Assembly: GCA_019352875.1 (NCBI GenBank)
Contig: JAAAFW010000006.1
Location: 712,284 to 776,283, forward strand
Direction: 5' to 3'
Origin: Pedobacter cryoconitis
Lineage (GTDB): Bacteria > Bacteroidota > Bacteroidia > Sphingobacteriales > Sphingobacteriaceae
Length of the DNA stretch: 64,000 nt
Below are positions 17,888 to 26,456 of the stretch, one piece after another. Made by a program: the position numbers and the translations under genes. Position 1 is the stretch's first letter, and the number at the start of each line of letters is the position of its first letter. The notes under the pieces were generated by a model. That model ran no database searches. It was not told the DNA's origin and saw only the letters and a program-made list of their open reading frames with translations.

Positions 17888-19027
17888 TTATTTTATCGTG
17901 TTGTTATCTTCTTGAATCAGTTCATCAAAATCTACAAAGAACCTCCCCGAAACTGAAAATTGCTGAAGCAGTATTTTTCTGCTTATATCTGTGATCATTG
18001 CGCCGCCCAAAGTTACAGCAGACGCCAGCTGAGGCCATCCCACTATAGTTTTATTCATTTCACTTACAGATCTCAACATAGCAGGCGACAGGTTTTCAAA
18101 ACCAATTATCCTGGCCAGGTACTCAATTTTTTCAGGTATAGTCAGTGTTTTAAGTTTATTGGTTAGTTCTTGCTCAGAATAGGCCTCTAGTTCCGGAACC
18201 TTACCATGAAAGATCGGGCGTTCAGGTTCCAGATCAAAACGCTCAACGTCAAGCATACCTTTGTCATTAGTGTCCATAATTACCGGAATGCCTAATGATT
18301 TAGCTTTGATGCGGCTGAGTATTTTAATATCTATTCCATCACATTCTTCTACCAGGATATCAAGCCGGCCGTCTTCAGTAAAAAAGTTATCAATATTTTG
18401 CGCATTTATACCGGATGTAAAGCACTTAACTTCAATAAATGGGTCTAGCTCTGCAATTTGACGAGCGGCTACAATAGCTTTATTTAAACCTAATTCTGTA
18501 ACACCGACCCTTATACGGTTCATATTACTAAGTTCAATCTCATCAAAGTCTGCCAGGCGTAATTCTCCGCAGGTTCGTTCCGTAGCCATTGTTAAAGCAA
18601 TACTCTGTCCTACGGACAGACCAATAATACCAACCTTTTTTTTTCTGAGTATCTGAATTTCTTCTGGCGTGATTTTATAGACGTTTCTGCTTGTCCGGAC
18701 AAATGCAAACTCATCTTCGTCAAGCAGGTGGACAAGTTTCTTCGACCATGGATAATAAACCCAAACGCCGTAAGTTTTTAAATCTTTTCCTGCATGTTCG
18801 TTGATTAGAATCGCAGTTGCTGATGCATCTGGTCTTTGCGTAGGGTGCTGTAGCCGAATTAATTCGGTTAGCTGCGTATAAATTGTATCGTAAATAATGA
18901 TGTCCGGATTGTTTTTAATCAGGGCATGAAGTTTTCTTTCATCTTCCTGGTCATTGATTCGATAATATACCGGACGATATATGGATGAATTTCCTGAAGC
19001 ATTAATACTGGATTGTAAAATATCCAT
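17888..19027 (-). CDS. ThiF/E1-like adenylyltransferase (Rv1355c-like, lacking the nitroreductase part)
   Basis: 379 aa from the ATG at 19027. A longer frame to 19201 would overlap the divergent receiver gene by 51 bp and adds an unrelated leader. About 150 N-terminal residues of unknown fold precede the nucleotide-binding core: KKKVGIIGLSVGQSIALTMA, LRLADFDEIELSNMNRIRVG, GLNKAIVAARQIAELDPFIEV, DILVEECDGIDIKILSR, and DTNDKGMLDVERFDLEPERP. These stretches recall Rv1355c-type proteins, which also carry a nitroreductase-like domain that is absent here. ThiF/E1 enzymes adenylate a C-terminal carboxylate or small carboxylic acid. No CxxC zinc pair is evident. It is the first gene of the signalling operon. 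Confidence 0.8.
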   Translation of the reverse strand: MDILQSSINASGNSSIYRPVYYRINDQEDERKLHALIKNNPDIIIYDTIYTQLTELIRLQHPTQRPDASATAILINEHAGKDLKTYGVWVYYPWSKKLVHLLDEDEFAFVRTSRNVYKITPEEIQILRKKKVGIIGLSVGQSIALTMATERTCGELRLADFDEIELSNMNRIRVGVTELGLNKAIVAARQIAELDPFIEVKCFTSGINAQNIDNFFTEDGRLDILVEECDGIDIKILSRIKAKSLGIPVIMDTNDKGMLDVERFDLEPERPIFHGKVPELEAYSEQELTNKLKTLTIPEKIEYLARIIGFENLSPAMLRSVSEMNKTIVGWPQLASAVTLGGAMITDISRKILLQQFSVSGRFFVDFDELIQEDNNTIK

Positions 19028-19150
19028 GAGCTGATTGTTAACTTTTTTGTAAAAATGGTCAATTATTATGTGGAAATATTTTTTATCCGAAATTAGTTTT
19101 TTTGAATTTATAAAAGCAATATATTTAACAAAAAAATCCAATAAATACCG

Positions 19151-19618
19151 ATGAATTCCGAAACCCTTATAAATGTCCTTTATGTGGACGATGAAGTTCA
19201 TAATTTAAACTCTTTTAAAGCTGGGTTTCGAAGGAAATTCAATGTCTTCACAGCAGAATCTGCGGTTGAGGGGAGGAAAATTCTGGAAAAAGAGCTCATC
19301 CATGTGATTATCACTGATCAGCGGATGCCTGTAACGACAGGGATTGAATTTTTGGAGTCTATAATTCCCGACTTTCCAGACCCAATCAGAATATTATTGA
19401 CGGGGTATGCAGATATAAATGCTGTAATTGATGCGATTAATAAGGGGCAGGTATACAAATATATTCAAAAACCCTGGATGGATGAAGATCTGAGAATTAA
19501 TATCGAAAAGGCTTTTGAGATTTATTCCCTCAGGAAAGAGAACCGAGAACTTACCGAGGCTTTACTGGTAGCAAATAAGCAGCTTGAGTTTCTGCTCAGA
19601 CAAAATCTGCTTTCTTAA
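19151..19618 (+). CDS. Divergent stand-alone response regulator
   Basis: 155 aa: one receiver domain (VLYVDDEVHN, VIITDQRMPVTTGIEFL, YKYIQKPW) and a short C-terminal coiled tail (SLRKENRELTEALLVANKQL). It closely matches the receiver of the hybrid kinase at 13943-15022, including TGYxDI and DPIRILL. It is transcribed away from the ThiF operon, with 123 bp between the starts, so it probably belongs to the same pathway. No DNA-binding or enzymatic output is present. Confidence 0.92.
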   Translation: MNSETLINVLYVDDEVHNLNSFKAGFRRKFNVFTAESAVEGRKILEKELIHVIITDQRMPVTTGIEFLESIIPDFPDPIRILLTGYADINAVIDAINKGQVYKYIQKPWMDEDLRINIEKAFEIYSLRKENRELTEALLVANKQLEFLLRQNLLS

Positions 19619-19622
19619 AAAA

Positions 19623-19652
19623 GATCTGCAGATAAGTCATTATCTGCAGATC
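19623..19652 (-). terminator. Terminator after rpoN, between convergent genes
   Basis: Perfect 13-bp stem (GATCTGCAGATAA at 19623-19635, complement at 19640-19652) with loop GTCA. On the minus strand it is followed by T6, so it mainly serves rpoN. Confidence 0.8.
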
Positions 19653-19661
19653 AAAAATAAA

Positions 19662-21134
19662 TTATAGTTCTTTACGTAACCTGGCGACCGGAATATTCAT
19701 TTGTTCACGGTATTTGGCAACAGTTCTCCGGGCAATATTATACCCTTGTTCTTTTAAGATCTCTGTGAGCTTCTCATCTGCCAGTGGTTTGCGCTTATCT
19801 TCATTCCCTATACAGTCTTCCAGAATCTTTTTAACTTCTTTATTGGAAACCTCTTCTCCGCTTTCTGTCTGAATAGCTTCAGAAAAGAATGACTTTAATA
19901 AAAATGTGCCAAATTCTGTTTGCACATATTTTGAATTTGCTACTCTGGAAACTGTAGAGATATCCATGTCAATTTTGTCAGCAATATCTTTCAGAATCAT
20001 TGGACGCATTTTACGCTCATCGCCCGTCAATAAGTATTCGTACTGGTACTGCATAATTGCATTCATGGTCTTAAGCAATGTCTGCTGACGTTGTTTAATG
20101 GCATCAATGAACCATTTCGCTGAGTCCAGTTTCTGCTTTACAAACTGCACAGCTTCTTTAAGCTTTTTGTCTTTTTGAGCGGCCTTGTCATAATGTTCAA
20201 ACATATCAATATAAGAACGGCTGACACGCAGTTCAGGTGCATTCTTAGAATTAAGTGTCAGAATGAGTACAGAGTCGTTATTGGAAATATGAAAATCGGG
20301 TATAACCTGTAGTTGTTTAGTGGTAACCTGGTTGGAGTCACCTGGTTTAGGATTTAAACGTAAAATCTCCGCAATGATTTCTTTAAGATCTTCACTATTA
20401 AGACCAAGTGATTTTTCAAGTTTGTCGTAATGTTTTCTGGTAAATTCATCCAGATAATTCTCAACGATCATAATTGCTTTCTGGATGATCAGATTATTTG
20501 GATCTTTCCGTTTTAACTGCAATGTAAGGCATTCCTGAAGATCTCTTGCCGCTATACCCGGTGGGTCAAAGCTTTGGATCACTTTGAGCATTTCAAGTAC
20601 ATCTTCTTCTTCTACCATTGCGTTTTGTGAGAAAGCAAGATCGTCAATCATAGAAGTAATCGGTCTTCTCAGATATCCATCGTCGTCAAGACTACCGATG
20701 ATTTGTTTACCAATAATAAAGTCCTGATCTGAAAGCGGAACTAAATCAAGCTGTTCCTGTAAACTTTCGAAAAAAGTACTTTCTATAGCGATAGGCGTTT
20801 CTTTCTTCTCCTCATCATCGTCGTTATTATTGTAGGATGTGCTATAATCATTTGTACTATCATCCTGTAAATAGTCATCCACATTAAACTCATCCGTATT
20901 TTCTTCTTTTGAAGAAGGATCAAATTCTTCCGGAGAATCATTCAGATCGTCATATTCACCTTTTGGTTCTTCTGCGATCATCAGACTTGGGTCTTCCAGG
21001 GCAGGATTTTCTTCCAGTTCTTCTTTAATACGGGTATCCAGCGCGACTGTGGGCACCTGCAGCAATTTGATGAACTGGATTTGCTGTGGAGAGAGTTTCT
21101 GAAGTAATTTTTGTTGTAAATGTTGTTTAAGCAT
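19662..21134 (-). CDS. rpoN: RNA polymerase sigma-54 factor
   Basis: 490 aa from the ATG at 21134 (MLKQHLQQKLLQKLSPQQIQ). The frame continues to an ATG at 21167, but a -7-like TATTTTTG at 21165-21172 on this strand would put transcription start downstream of it. Glutamine-rich region I is followed by a very acidic linker (about 45-105), the core-binding domain, the cross-linking/HTH region (DISTVSRVANSKYVQ) and the RpoN box ARRTVAKYREQMNIP at the C-terminus. It directs RNA polymerase to -24/-12 promoters with enhancer-binding ATPases; none of those activators is in this window. Confidence 0.97.
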   Translation of the reverse strand: MLKQHLQQKLLQKLSPQQIQFIKLLQVPTVALDTRIKEELEENPALEDPSLMIAEEPKGEYDDLNDSPEEFDPSSKEENTDEFNVDDYLQDDSTNDYSTSYNNNDDDEEKKETPIAIESTFFESLQEQLDLVPLSDQDFIIGKQIIGSLDDDGYLRRPITSMIDDLAFSQNAMVEEEDVLEMLKVIQSFDPPGIAARDLQECLTLQLKRKDPNNLIIQKAIMIVENYLDEFTRKHYDKLEKSLGLNSEDLKEIIAEILRLNPKPGDSNQVTTKQLQVIPDFHISNNDSVLILTLNSKNAPELRVSRSYIDMFEHYDKAAQKDKKLKEAVQFVKQKLDSAKWFIDAIKQRQQTLLKTMNAIMQYQYEYLLTGDERKMRPMILKDIADKIDMDISTVSRVANSKYVQTEFGTFLLKSFFSEAIQTESGEEVSNKEVKKILEDCIGNEDKRKPLADEKLTEILKEQGYNIARRTVAKYREQMNIPVARLRKEL

Positions 21135-21164
21135 GTTTTGTAGACCAGGTATTTTGACCCGTTT

Positions 21165-21172
21165 CAAAAATA
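21165..21172 (-). promoter_or_regulatory. Candidate -7 element for rpoN
   Basis: TATTTTTG on the minus strand matches TAnnTTTG, 30 bp upstream of the preferred rpoN start. No clear -33 TTTG was seen. Confidence 0.45.
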
Positions 21173-21307
21173 AGCATTTGCTTTAGATATAAACTATAGG
21201 TTCCATCTATTATTATAAGTTGATGCGGGATTGTGACAAAAATGTATTTGTTTTGTAATAATTTTATTATTTTTATTAAAATTGATCACATTACTAATCT
21301 ACTATTT

Positions 21308-21754
21308 ATGAGTTTTGTTAAAGAATTTAAGGAGTTTGCTGTAAAAGGCAATGTTATCGATCTAGCGGTCGGTGTTATCATCGGAGGTGCATTTGGTAAA
21401 ATTGTTACCTCAATGGTTAATGATTTAATTATGCCGCCGATCAGTTTACTGATAGGGGATAAGGGGTTCACCAACTTTTATATACCGTTGAATGATAAGG
21501 TCCGTGAATTCGTCGCAGGTAATCCAAATGCATCTTTGGAAGATGCGAAGAAAGCCGGTCCTGTTTTCGCCTGGGGAAACTTTGCAACTGAGGTGATCAA
21601 TTTTGTTATTCTTGCATTTATTATCTTTTTGATGGTCAAAGCGATCAATACTATGAAGCGTAAGCAGGAAGCTGAACCTGTAGCTGCACCAGCACCTACC
21701 AAAGAAGAAACACTACTGACTGAAATCAGAGACTTACTTAAAGCAAGAAATTAG
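21308..21754 (+). CDS. mscL: Large-conductance mechanosensitive channel
   Basis: 148 aa from the ATG at 21308 ([30 protein letters not shown] in two parts: amphipathic S1 helix, then TM1). The longer frame from 21233 adds residues foreign to MscL. TM1 has the [13 protein letters not shown] signature, TM2 is [13 protein letters not shown], and the C-terminal helix ([13 protein letters not shown]) forms the cytoplasmic bundle. It releases solutes on osmotic downshock. It ends just before a shared bidirectional terminator. Confidence 0.97.
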   Translation: MSFVKEFKEFAVKGNVIDLAVGVIIGGAFGKIVTSMVNDLIMPPISLLIGDKGFTNFYIPLNDKVREFVAGNPNASLEDAKKAGPVFAWGNFATEVINFVILAFIIFLMVKAINTMKRKQEAEPVAAPAPTKEETLLTEIRDLLKARN

Positions 21755-21766
21755 TAACAAGATATA

Positions 21767-21800
21767 AGGCGGATAGAAATTTTATCCGCCTATTTTTTTT
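21767..21800. terminator. Terminator between mscL and chaN-like gene
   Basis: AGGCGGATA (21767-21775) pairs with TATCCGCCT (21783-21791), followed by T8 on the plus strand. The stop of the minus-strand gene (21790-21792) lies in the stem. Confidence 0.88.
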
Positions 21801-22683
21801 CCGGCACCGGCGGTGTTATTAAAATAAAATCACCCAGGTCACGATATGGTTGCCAGTCGGCATCTTCAGCGGCTGCAAATGAAGATATAGTCAGAACTGT
21901 AAGTTTTGGTGCATATCTTTTTAACGGAAACAATAAGCCTAGTTTTTCGTCGCTGTGAAAACGTCCGTTAATCTGTAGAATCTTTCTTCCAGGGTGTTGT
22001 TTTGCATACTGGCTAATTGCCCAGGCCATAGATGCGTCCCACAGGTTTTGGGTCTGATATATTTTCATATTACCCATGCCGTGTCCGCCTAGTGTTTCTA
22101 TAAATTTATCATAGTATCTTCCTGTAGCTGTGTCTACAGGAAGGGGGGGCAATAATTTCTTTGAAGATTCGGGGAAATCCTGCAACTTACTCAATCCCGA
22201 AAAAGTTACAGCATTACTGTAGCGGGTGGCAACATTTCCACCAATCACGTCTGTTTTGCTCTGTTTCGCTATTTCGATCATCGGCCGGTAGTCCGCGTAA
22301 TTGTTCCAGGCCCGTGCTTCTTTGATGAAATTCTTTTCGGAGATGAGAGAAGAAAGATATTCGTTTATAGTTAGCTGCACATCAGTAGCGAACATTTCCA
22401 TAGTAAGCGCAGTTTTAGGATAAGCTGCAATCATTTTGGTTAAGATTTCGGCCTGAAGGCTATGTGCTGTCGAATCATTATGCTCTTCTCCAAAAACAAG
22501 TATGTCGGCATTTTTCATGCGCCTTATGATGTCGTCCGTAGTAATTGATTTACCAGACTTGCTGTCGTATAAACGATATGCGCCCGTTCCTAAATTCGAT
22601 TCCGCGTGTTTTTCTCTGTTTTGTTGTGCAGACAGGAATAGGGGAGATATTAATATCGCGAGCAGGTAGCTGTAAATTCTCAT
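21790..22683 (-). CDS. ChaN-family (Tiki/EreA-like) haem-binding-type protein
   Basis: 297 aa from the ATG at 22683; an alternative ATG at 22695 adds only four residues before the signal peptide (MRIYSYLLAILISPLFLSAQ). The mature protein has the ChaN-type motif ADILVFGEEHNDSTAH with conserved Glu and His, then ALTMEMFATDVQ and KILQINGRFHSDE. ChaN-like proteins bind haem or act as putative metalloproteases at the cell envelope; the signal peptide has no lipobox. It is transcribed away from the LiaF-like operon, with which it shares a control region containing two TTTACCGGTAAA palindromes. Confidence 0.82.
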   Translation of the reverse strand: MRIYSYLLAILISPLFLSAQQNREKHAESNLGTGAYRLYDSKSGKSITTDDIIRRMKNADILVFGEEHNDSTAHSLQAEILTKMIAAYPKTALTMEMFATDVQLTINEYLSSLISEKNFIKEARAWNNYADYRPMIEIAKQSKTDVIGGNVATRYSNAVTFSGLSKLQDFPESSKKLLPPLPVDTATGRYYDKFIETLGGHGMGNMKIYQTQNLWDASMAWAISQYAKQHPGRKILQINGRFHSDEKLGLLFPLKRYAPKLTVLTISSFAAAEDADWQPYRDLGDFILITPPVPEKK

Positions 22684-22751
22684 GTTATTTAGCATTTAAA
22701 TTAGGTTCCTTAGACCACCGGTCAGGGAATGTGCGAAAATTACACAATTTT

Positions 22752-22785
22752 TTTTACCGGTAAAATATCGGGATTTACCGGTAAA
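22752..22785. promoter_or_regulatory. Pair of TTTACCGGTAAA palindromic operators
   Basis: TTTTACCGGTAAAA (22752-22765) and TTTACCGGTAAA (22774-22785) are perfect palindromes with centres exactly 21 bp apart, two helical turns. They lie between the divergent ChaN-like and LiaF-like genes. A lone ACCGGT occurs at 22717-22722. Confidence 0.75.
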
Positions 22786-22868
22786 AAACGACTTTAGATA
22801 TACAACCCATTTTCTACTGTCAAAATGAATGTACTTTAGCTTTACAATAGATAATTGAAAACATTTTT

Positions 22869-23669
22869 ATGAAAAATTCATATAAATCTGAAAAACGTAC
22901 CAACAGAATGTGGAGTGGATTAATCCTGCTGCTGGTTGGCTTGTTTTTCTTAAGCCGGAACTTTGGTTTCTTTCTGCCGCAATGGCTATTCAGCTGGCAC
23001 GTAATCCTGTTAGTTATTGGTATTCTTGTAGGTGCTAAACGTAATTTTACAGGAGGAGGATGGCTGTTCATGGTGTTATTTGGTGGTTTTTTTACTTTGC
23101 AGCGGTTTTCCGATCTGAATTTTTCAAGCTACTATTTTCCGGGAATATTTATCATTCTGGGTCTGTATTTGATTTTAAGTCCATCTCGCAGATTGAAGAA
23201 AAATAATAATTTCGTAGATGACTCTTCTGCTGATTTTTACGACTATACTTCGACAAGTCCTGTTTCTGATGATGACGGTACCCAACATGATCAGTACGGG
23301 TTTTCATCAGGAGCCCCGAGCAGTAACAACGGTGACGTTATCGACCTGGTAAATGTTTTTAGTGGGAGTAAGCAGCAATTTTATTCAAAGAACTTGTTGG
23401 GAGGAGAAATAGTTGCTGTATTTGGTGGTGCTGAACTTAATTTTATCCAATCAGATTTCGAAGGTGGAATAGTTATAGAAATTACGGCAATATTCGGTGG
23501 AGTTAAGTTGATTATTCCGCCAAACTGGGTAGTTAAATCTGAAGTTACACCTATTTTCGGTGGACTGCATGACCGCAGGGCGGTAGTTACTCATGTTGAG
23601 GGAAACCCCAAAGTTTTGGTTATCAAAGGGATTGCTTTATTAGGTGGAATCGATATCAGTAATTTTTAA
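22869..23669 (+). CDS. LiaF-like membrane protein (DUF5668 plus LiaF C-terminal domain)
   Basis: 266 aa. About four short hydrophobic helices (about 15-105: SGLILLLVGLFFLSRN, HVILLVIGILVGAK, GWLFMVLFGGFF, IFIILGLYLIL) are followed by a Ser/Asp-rich linker. The C-terminal beta-helical domain repeats a pattern: VNVFSGSKQQFYS, EIVAVFGGAELNF, EITAIFGGVKLII, VTPIFGGLHDRR. This is the LiaF/cell-wall-active-antibiotic-response organisation. In Firmicutes LiaF restrains a kinase; here it is 8 bp ahead of a LytS-type kinase, so a similar envelope-stress role is plausible but inferred. Confidence 0.85.
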   Translation: MKNSYKSEKRTNRMWSGLILLLVGLFFLSRNFGFFLPQWLFSWHVILLVIGILVGAKRNFTGGGWLFMVLFGGFFTLQRFSDLNFSSYYFPGIFIILGLYLILSPSRRLKKNNNFVDDSSADFYDYTSTSPVSDDDGTQHDQYGFSSGAPSSNNGDVIDLVNVFSGSKQQFYSKNLLGGEIVAVFGGAELNFIQSDFEGGIVIEITAIFGGVKLIIPPNWVVKSEVTPIFGGLHDRRAVVTHVEGNPKVLVIKGIALLGGIDISNF

Positions 23670-23677
23670 AACGAATT

Positions 23678-24739
23678 ATGACCAGAAATCCTTTATCCAG
23701 CACGGTCGTTCAGAGAAATGCGTTGATATTATACGTATGCTGGGCGGCAGGTTTTTCACTTATTTTTTATTATGCGTTGAATCTGAACTGGTACGCGGCC
23801 ATAACAGATAGTATATTGACTGCATCCTTCTTACTGGCCGGCTGTATTGTTGTGAGTACCGTAACGCGTTATTATAAGCCGGCTGACGATGCGTTGTTTT
23901 TTGTGTTGATTATTTCAGCTGTGCTGTCTTCATCGATAACTTTCGGTAGTAAATATCTCCTTAGCTATATTTTTGATTCGTACAGTAGCTATTTGTACTT
24001 TCTCGATTTCACTTTGTTATTCCGCGCTGTGATTCTATTTGTATTTCTGGCCTGGTGCACTTTTTCAAATATGCTTTGGTACAGACTGGAAGAACAGTCT
24101 GAAATGCAACAGCGTTTATTTGCTGCCCAGAACCTGGCTAAAGAAGCAGAATTAAATAAGCTCCGGCATCAGCTTCAGCCTCATTTTCTGTTCAATAGTC
24201 TGAATTCGGTGTATGCATTGACTATAGTCAATCCAAAAGAAGCTGGTCTGATGATCACTAAACTGGCATCTTTTTTAAGGGGAACACTCAAAAGAGACGA
24301 TGATGTATGGGTTACAGTAGCAGAAGAAATGGAGTATATTCAGCTTTATCTTGATATTGAGAAAGTCAGGTTTAGTCACAGGTTGAATCTGAATATTCAC
24401 ATGGATGAATCTACATTAAATATGATGCTGCCAGGAACTTTATTGCAACCCATAGTTGAAAATGCAATTAAATTCGGATTGTACAATACGTCTGCTCCGG
24501 TCTTGATTTCTATTCAGATCAGCGAGGAGCAGCATCAACTCAGAATCAGGGTAGAAAACCCTTATGATCCGGAACTTAAAAGTTCAGGAGGAACAGGATT
24601 CGGTCTTTCCGCCATCAAAAGAAGATTATATTTACTCTTTGCCGATCAGACTTTATTGAAAACGGAAACTCTGACCGGTAATTTATATCGCACTACGCTC
24701 CAAATACCTCAAAATTATGATCAGAACCATACTCATTGA
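23678..24739 (+). CDS. LytS/YehU-type sensor histidine kinase
   Basis: 353 aa. Four hydrophobic helices (about 15-140) form the membrane sensor. The kinase motif is KLRHQLQPHFLFNSLNSVYA (His about 170, His_kinase family), and the ATPase region has LLQPIVENAIKFGL and GTGFGLSAIKRRL. No extracytoplasmic sensor loop is large enough for a domain, so input is probably membrane-derived or through the LiaF-like partner 8 bp upstream. The 3' end overlaps the LytTR regulator gene by 23 bp. Confidence 0.95.
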   Translation: MTRNPLSSTVVQRNALILYVCWAAGFSLIFYYALNLNWYAAITDSILTASFLLAGCIVVSTVTRYYKPADDALFFVLIISAVLSSSITFGSKYLLSYIFDSYSSYLYFLDFTLLFRAVILFVFLAWCTFSNMLWYRLEEQSEMQQRLFAAQNLAKEAELNKLRHQLQPHFLFNSLNSVYALTIVNPKEAGLMITKLASFLRGTLKRDDDVWVTVAEEMEYIQLYLDIEKVRFSHRLNLNIHMDESTLNMMLPGTLLQPIVENAIKFGLYNTSAPVLISIQISEEQHQLRIRVENPYDPELKSSGGTGFGLSAIKRRLYLLFADQTLLKTETLTGNLYRTTLQIPQNYDQNHTH

Positions 24740-25451
24740 CGATGAGCCTCTCGCAAGGGATATTGTAAAACATTATTTACGGCAATTTCCTGATATAACA
24801 GTCATAGCAGAGTGTAATGACGGTTTTGAGGGGCTCAAAGCTATACAACAACTAAAACCAGATTTTATCTTTCTGGACATTCAGATGCCTAAAATAAATG
24901 GTTTTGAAATGCTGGAATTGGTTGATAATCCTCCGGCTGTTATATTCACAACGGCTTTTGATACCTACGCAATTCGTGCTTTTGAGGTAAACGCGGTCGA
25001 TTACCTGCTAAAACCCATTGAGCCGGAAAGATTTGAGCAGGCCATGTCACGTTTGCCCGGTAAACTCAACCAGCCTGAAGGGACAGAAGAACTGTTGAAT
25101 ACAGCAAGTCTGAGTCCCGCACAGCAGAACAGGGTTGTGGTTAAGAGTAACGGCAGTATAAAAATTATTCCGGTTGAAGCTGTTCATTACCTAGAAGCCG
25201 ACGATGATCAGGTGAAGTTGAATACTGCAGAGGGAATTTTTTATAAAAATAAAACGATGAGTTTCTTTGAGCAATCTCTGGATCCCGGGATGTTTATCAG
25301 AATTCACCGGTCATATCTGATTAACCTTTCTCAAGTCAATAAAATTGAACTGAAAGAGAAAGATAGTTATATTGTGCTGCTTAAGAACGGAATCTGGCTC
25401 CCTGTAAGTAAAACAGGGTACGCAAGGCTTAAAGCGGCTCTTGGAATCTAA
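24717..25451 (+). CDS. LytTR-family response regulator
   Basis: 244 aa. It has a receiver domain at about 1-120 (TILIDDEPLARD, FIFLDIQMPKINGFEML with acceptor Asp, YLLKPIEPERF) and a LytTR DNA-binding domain at about 135-244 (VVVKSNGSIKIIPVEAVHYL, FIRIHRSYLINLSQV, WLPVSKTGYARL). It is the partner of the kinase it overlaps. The three-gene operon probably regulates its own promoter. LytTR proteins usually bind direct repeats, so the ACCGGT palindromes upstream may belong to another regulator. Confidence 0.96.
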   Translation: MIRTILIDDEPLARDIVKHYLRQFPDITVIAECNDGFEGLKAIQQLKPDFIFLDIQMPKINGFEMLELVDNPPAVIFTTAFDTYAIRAFEVNAVDYLLKPIEPERFEQAMSRLPGKLNQPEGTEELLNTASLSPAQQNRVVVKSNGSIKIIPVEAVHYLEADDDQVKLNTAEGIFYKNKTMSFFEQSLDPGMFIRIHRSYLINLSQVNKIELKEKDSYIVLLKNGIWLPVSKTGYARLKAALGI

Positions 25452-25490
25452 ATTATGCAAGCGTTGTTTGATTAGTTTTTAAAGGCAGAA

Positions 25491-25525
25491 ATGAATGTTT
25501 AATGCGAAATAAATAAAACATTCAT
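25491..25525 (+). terminator. Weak hairpin after the LytTR gene
   Basis: ATGAATGTTT (25491-25500) pairs perfectly with AAACATTCAT (25516-25525) across a 15-base loop. The T tract is poor. It separates the LytTR operon from the rpmH promoter. Confidence 0.4.
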
Positions 25526-25531
25526 GATGTA

Positions 25532-25563
25532 TTTGCAATTGAGGAAAAATCACATTATATTTG
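25532..25563 (+). promoter_or_regulatory. Promoter of the rpmH-rnpA operon
   Basis: TTTG at 25532-25535, 20 bases, then TATATTTG at 25556-25563: a full Bacteroidota housekeeping promoter. The start of rpmH is 44 bp downstream. Confidence 0.8.
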
Positions 25564-25607
25564 CACCTCTCAATAAAAAAAAATTATAGTTAAGATATCA
25601 TACAGTT

Positions 25608-25766
25608 ATGAAAAGAACATTCCAACCTTCGCAAAGAAAGAGAAGAAACAAACACGGCTTCCGCGAAAGAATGGCTACAGCAAACGGTAGAAGAGTATTA
25701 GCTTCTCGTCGTGCAAAAGGAAGAAAAAAATTATCAGTTTCTGACGAACGTCGTCACAAAGCATAA
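25608..25766 (+). CDS. rpmH: 50S ribosomal protein L34
   Basis: 52 aa, starting [20 protein letters not shown] and continuing [20 protein letters not shown], the unmistakable basic L34 sequence. It is followed 58 bp later by rnpA, the conserved rpmH-rnpA-yidD order. No dnaA or origin is visible beside it in this window. It is driven by the promoter at 25532-25563. Confidence 0.98.
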   Translation: MKRTFQPSQRKRRNKHGFRERMATANGRRVLASRRAKGRKKLSVSDERRHKA

Positions 25767-25824
25767 TTTTGATTGCTGCACGTAAGTGCTGGCAGATCAT
25801 TTCTGCGAATTCGCAATCAAAAAA

Positions 25825-26217
25825 ATGAAAAAATTCACTAAAGAAGAACGGTTATGCAGCAGAAGTCTATTAGACCTGCTGTTTAAGAACGGTTCTTCTT
25901 TTTTATTATACCCTTTCCGGGTATCTTACCTGCTTATTCCAGGTAAAAAAGTATCGCCGGCCCAGGTCGTAATTAACGTGTCTAAAAAGCGTTTCCGGCG
26001 TGCACATGACCGAAATCTGATTAAACGCAGAATGCGCGAAGCATATCGTTTAATTAAGTCGGAAAAGCTGTATTCCTGTCTGGATAATCCACAGCAGTCT
26101 CTGTTACTATCATTGCAATTTATTGGCAAGGAACACCTTGAATTTTCTTTTATGCAGAAAAAGATGGAATCTGCCTTTAAAAAGCTGAACTTAGCACTTC
26201 AGGATGAAACTCTTTAA
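25825..26217 (+). CDS. rnpA: Ribonuclease P protein component
   Basis: 130 aa from the ATG at 25825 ([20 protein letters not shown]); the longer frame from 25786 adds an unrelated leader. The RNR signature is [20 protein letters not shown], preceded by the FxxxV-type strand [10 protein letters not shown]. It binds the RNase P RNA for tRNA 5' processing. It overlaps yidD by 14 bp. Confidence 0.97.
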   Translation: MKKFTKEERLCSRSLLDLLFKNGSSFLLYPFRVSYLLIPGKKVSPAQVVINVSKKRFRRAHDRNLIKRRMREAYRLIKSEKLYSCLDNPQQSLLLSLQFIGKEHLEFSFMQKKMESAFKKLNLALQDETL

Positions 26218-26434
26218 CCGTATTTTCTCGTGGTTTTTTCTACTGCTGATCCGTTTATATCAGGTGCTTTTATCACCTTTACTCGGGGCAAGCTGCAGAT
26301 TTACACCAACGTGCTCTCAATATGGTATAGAGGCGATAAAAAAACACGGCCCCTTTAAAGGAGGCTGGCTTACATTAAAGAGGATTGGACGTTGTCATCC
26401 CTGGGGGAGTCATGGCCATGATCCTGTTCCATAA
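26204..26434 (+). CDS. yidD: Membrane protein insertion efficiency factor YidD
   Basis: 76 aa. It has an N-terminal amphipathic/hydrophobic helix ([18 protein letters not shown]) and the family core [19 protein letters not shown] with both cysteines, [16 protein letters not shown], and the C-terminal HGHDPVP. It assists YidC-dependent insertion at the inner membrane. The start overlaps the rnpA end by 14 bp. Confidence 0.97.
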   Translation: MKLFNRIFSWFFLLLIRLYQVLLSPLLGASCRFTPTCSQYGIEAIKKHGPFKGGWLTLKRIGRCHPWGSHGHDPVP

Positions 26435-26456
26435 TTCAAATTTTATTAAATCCTTT

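Noticed and set aside
19028..19201. Longer start for the ThiF-like gene
   Set aside because: It would overlap the divergent receiver by 51 bp and adds a low-complexity leader.
21135..21167. Longer start for rpoN
   Set aside because: A TAnnTTTG element at 21165-21172 would place transcription start downstream of this ATG.
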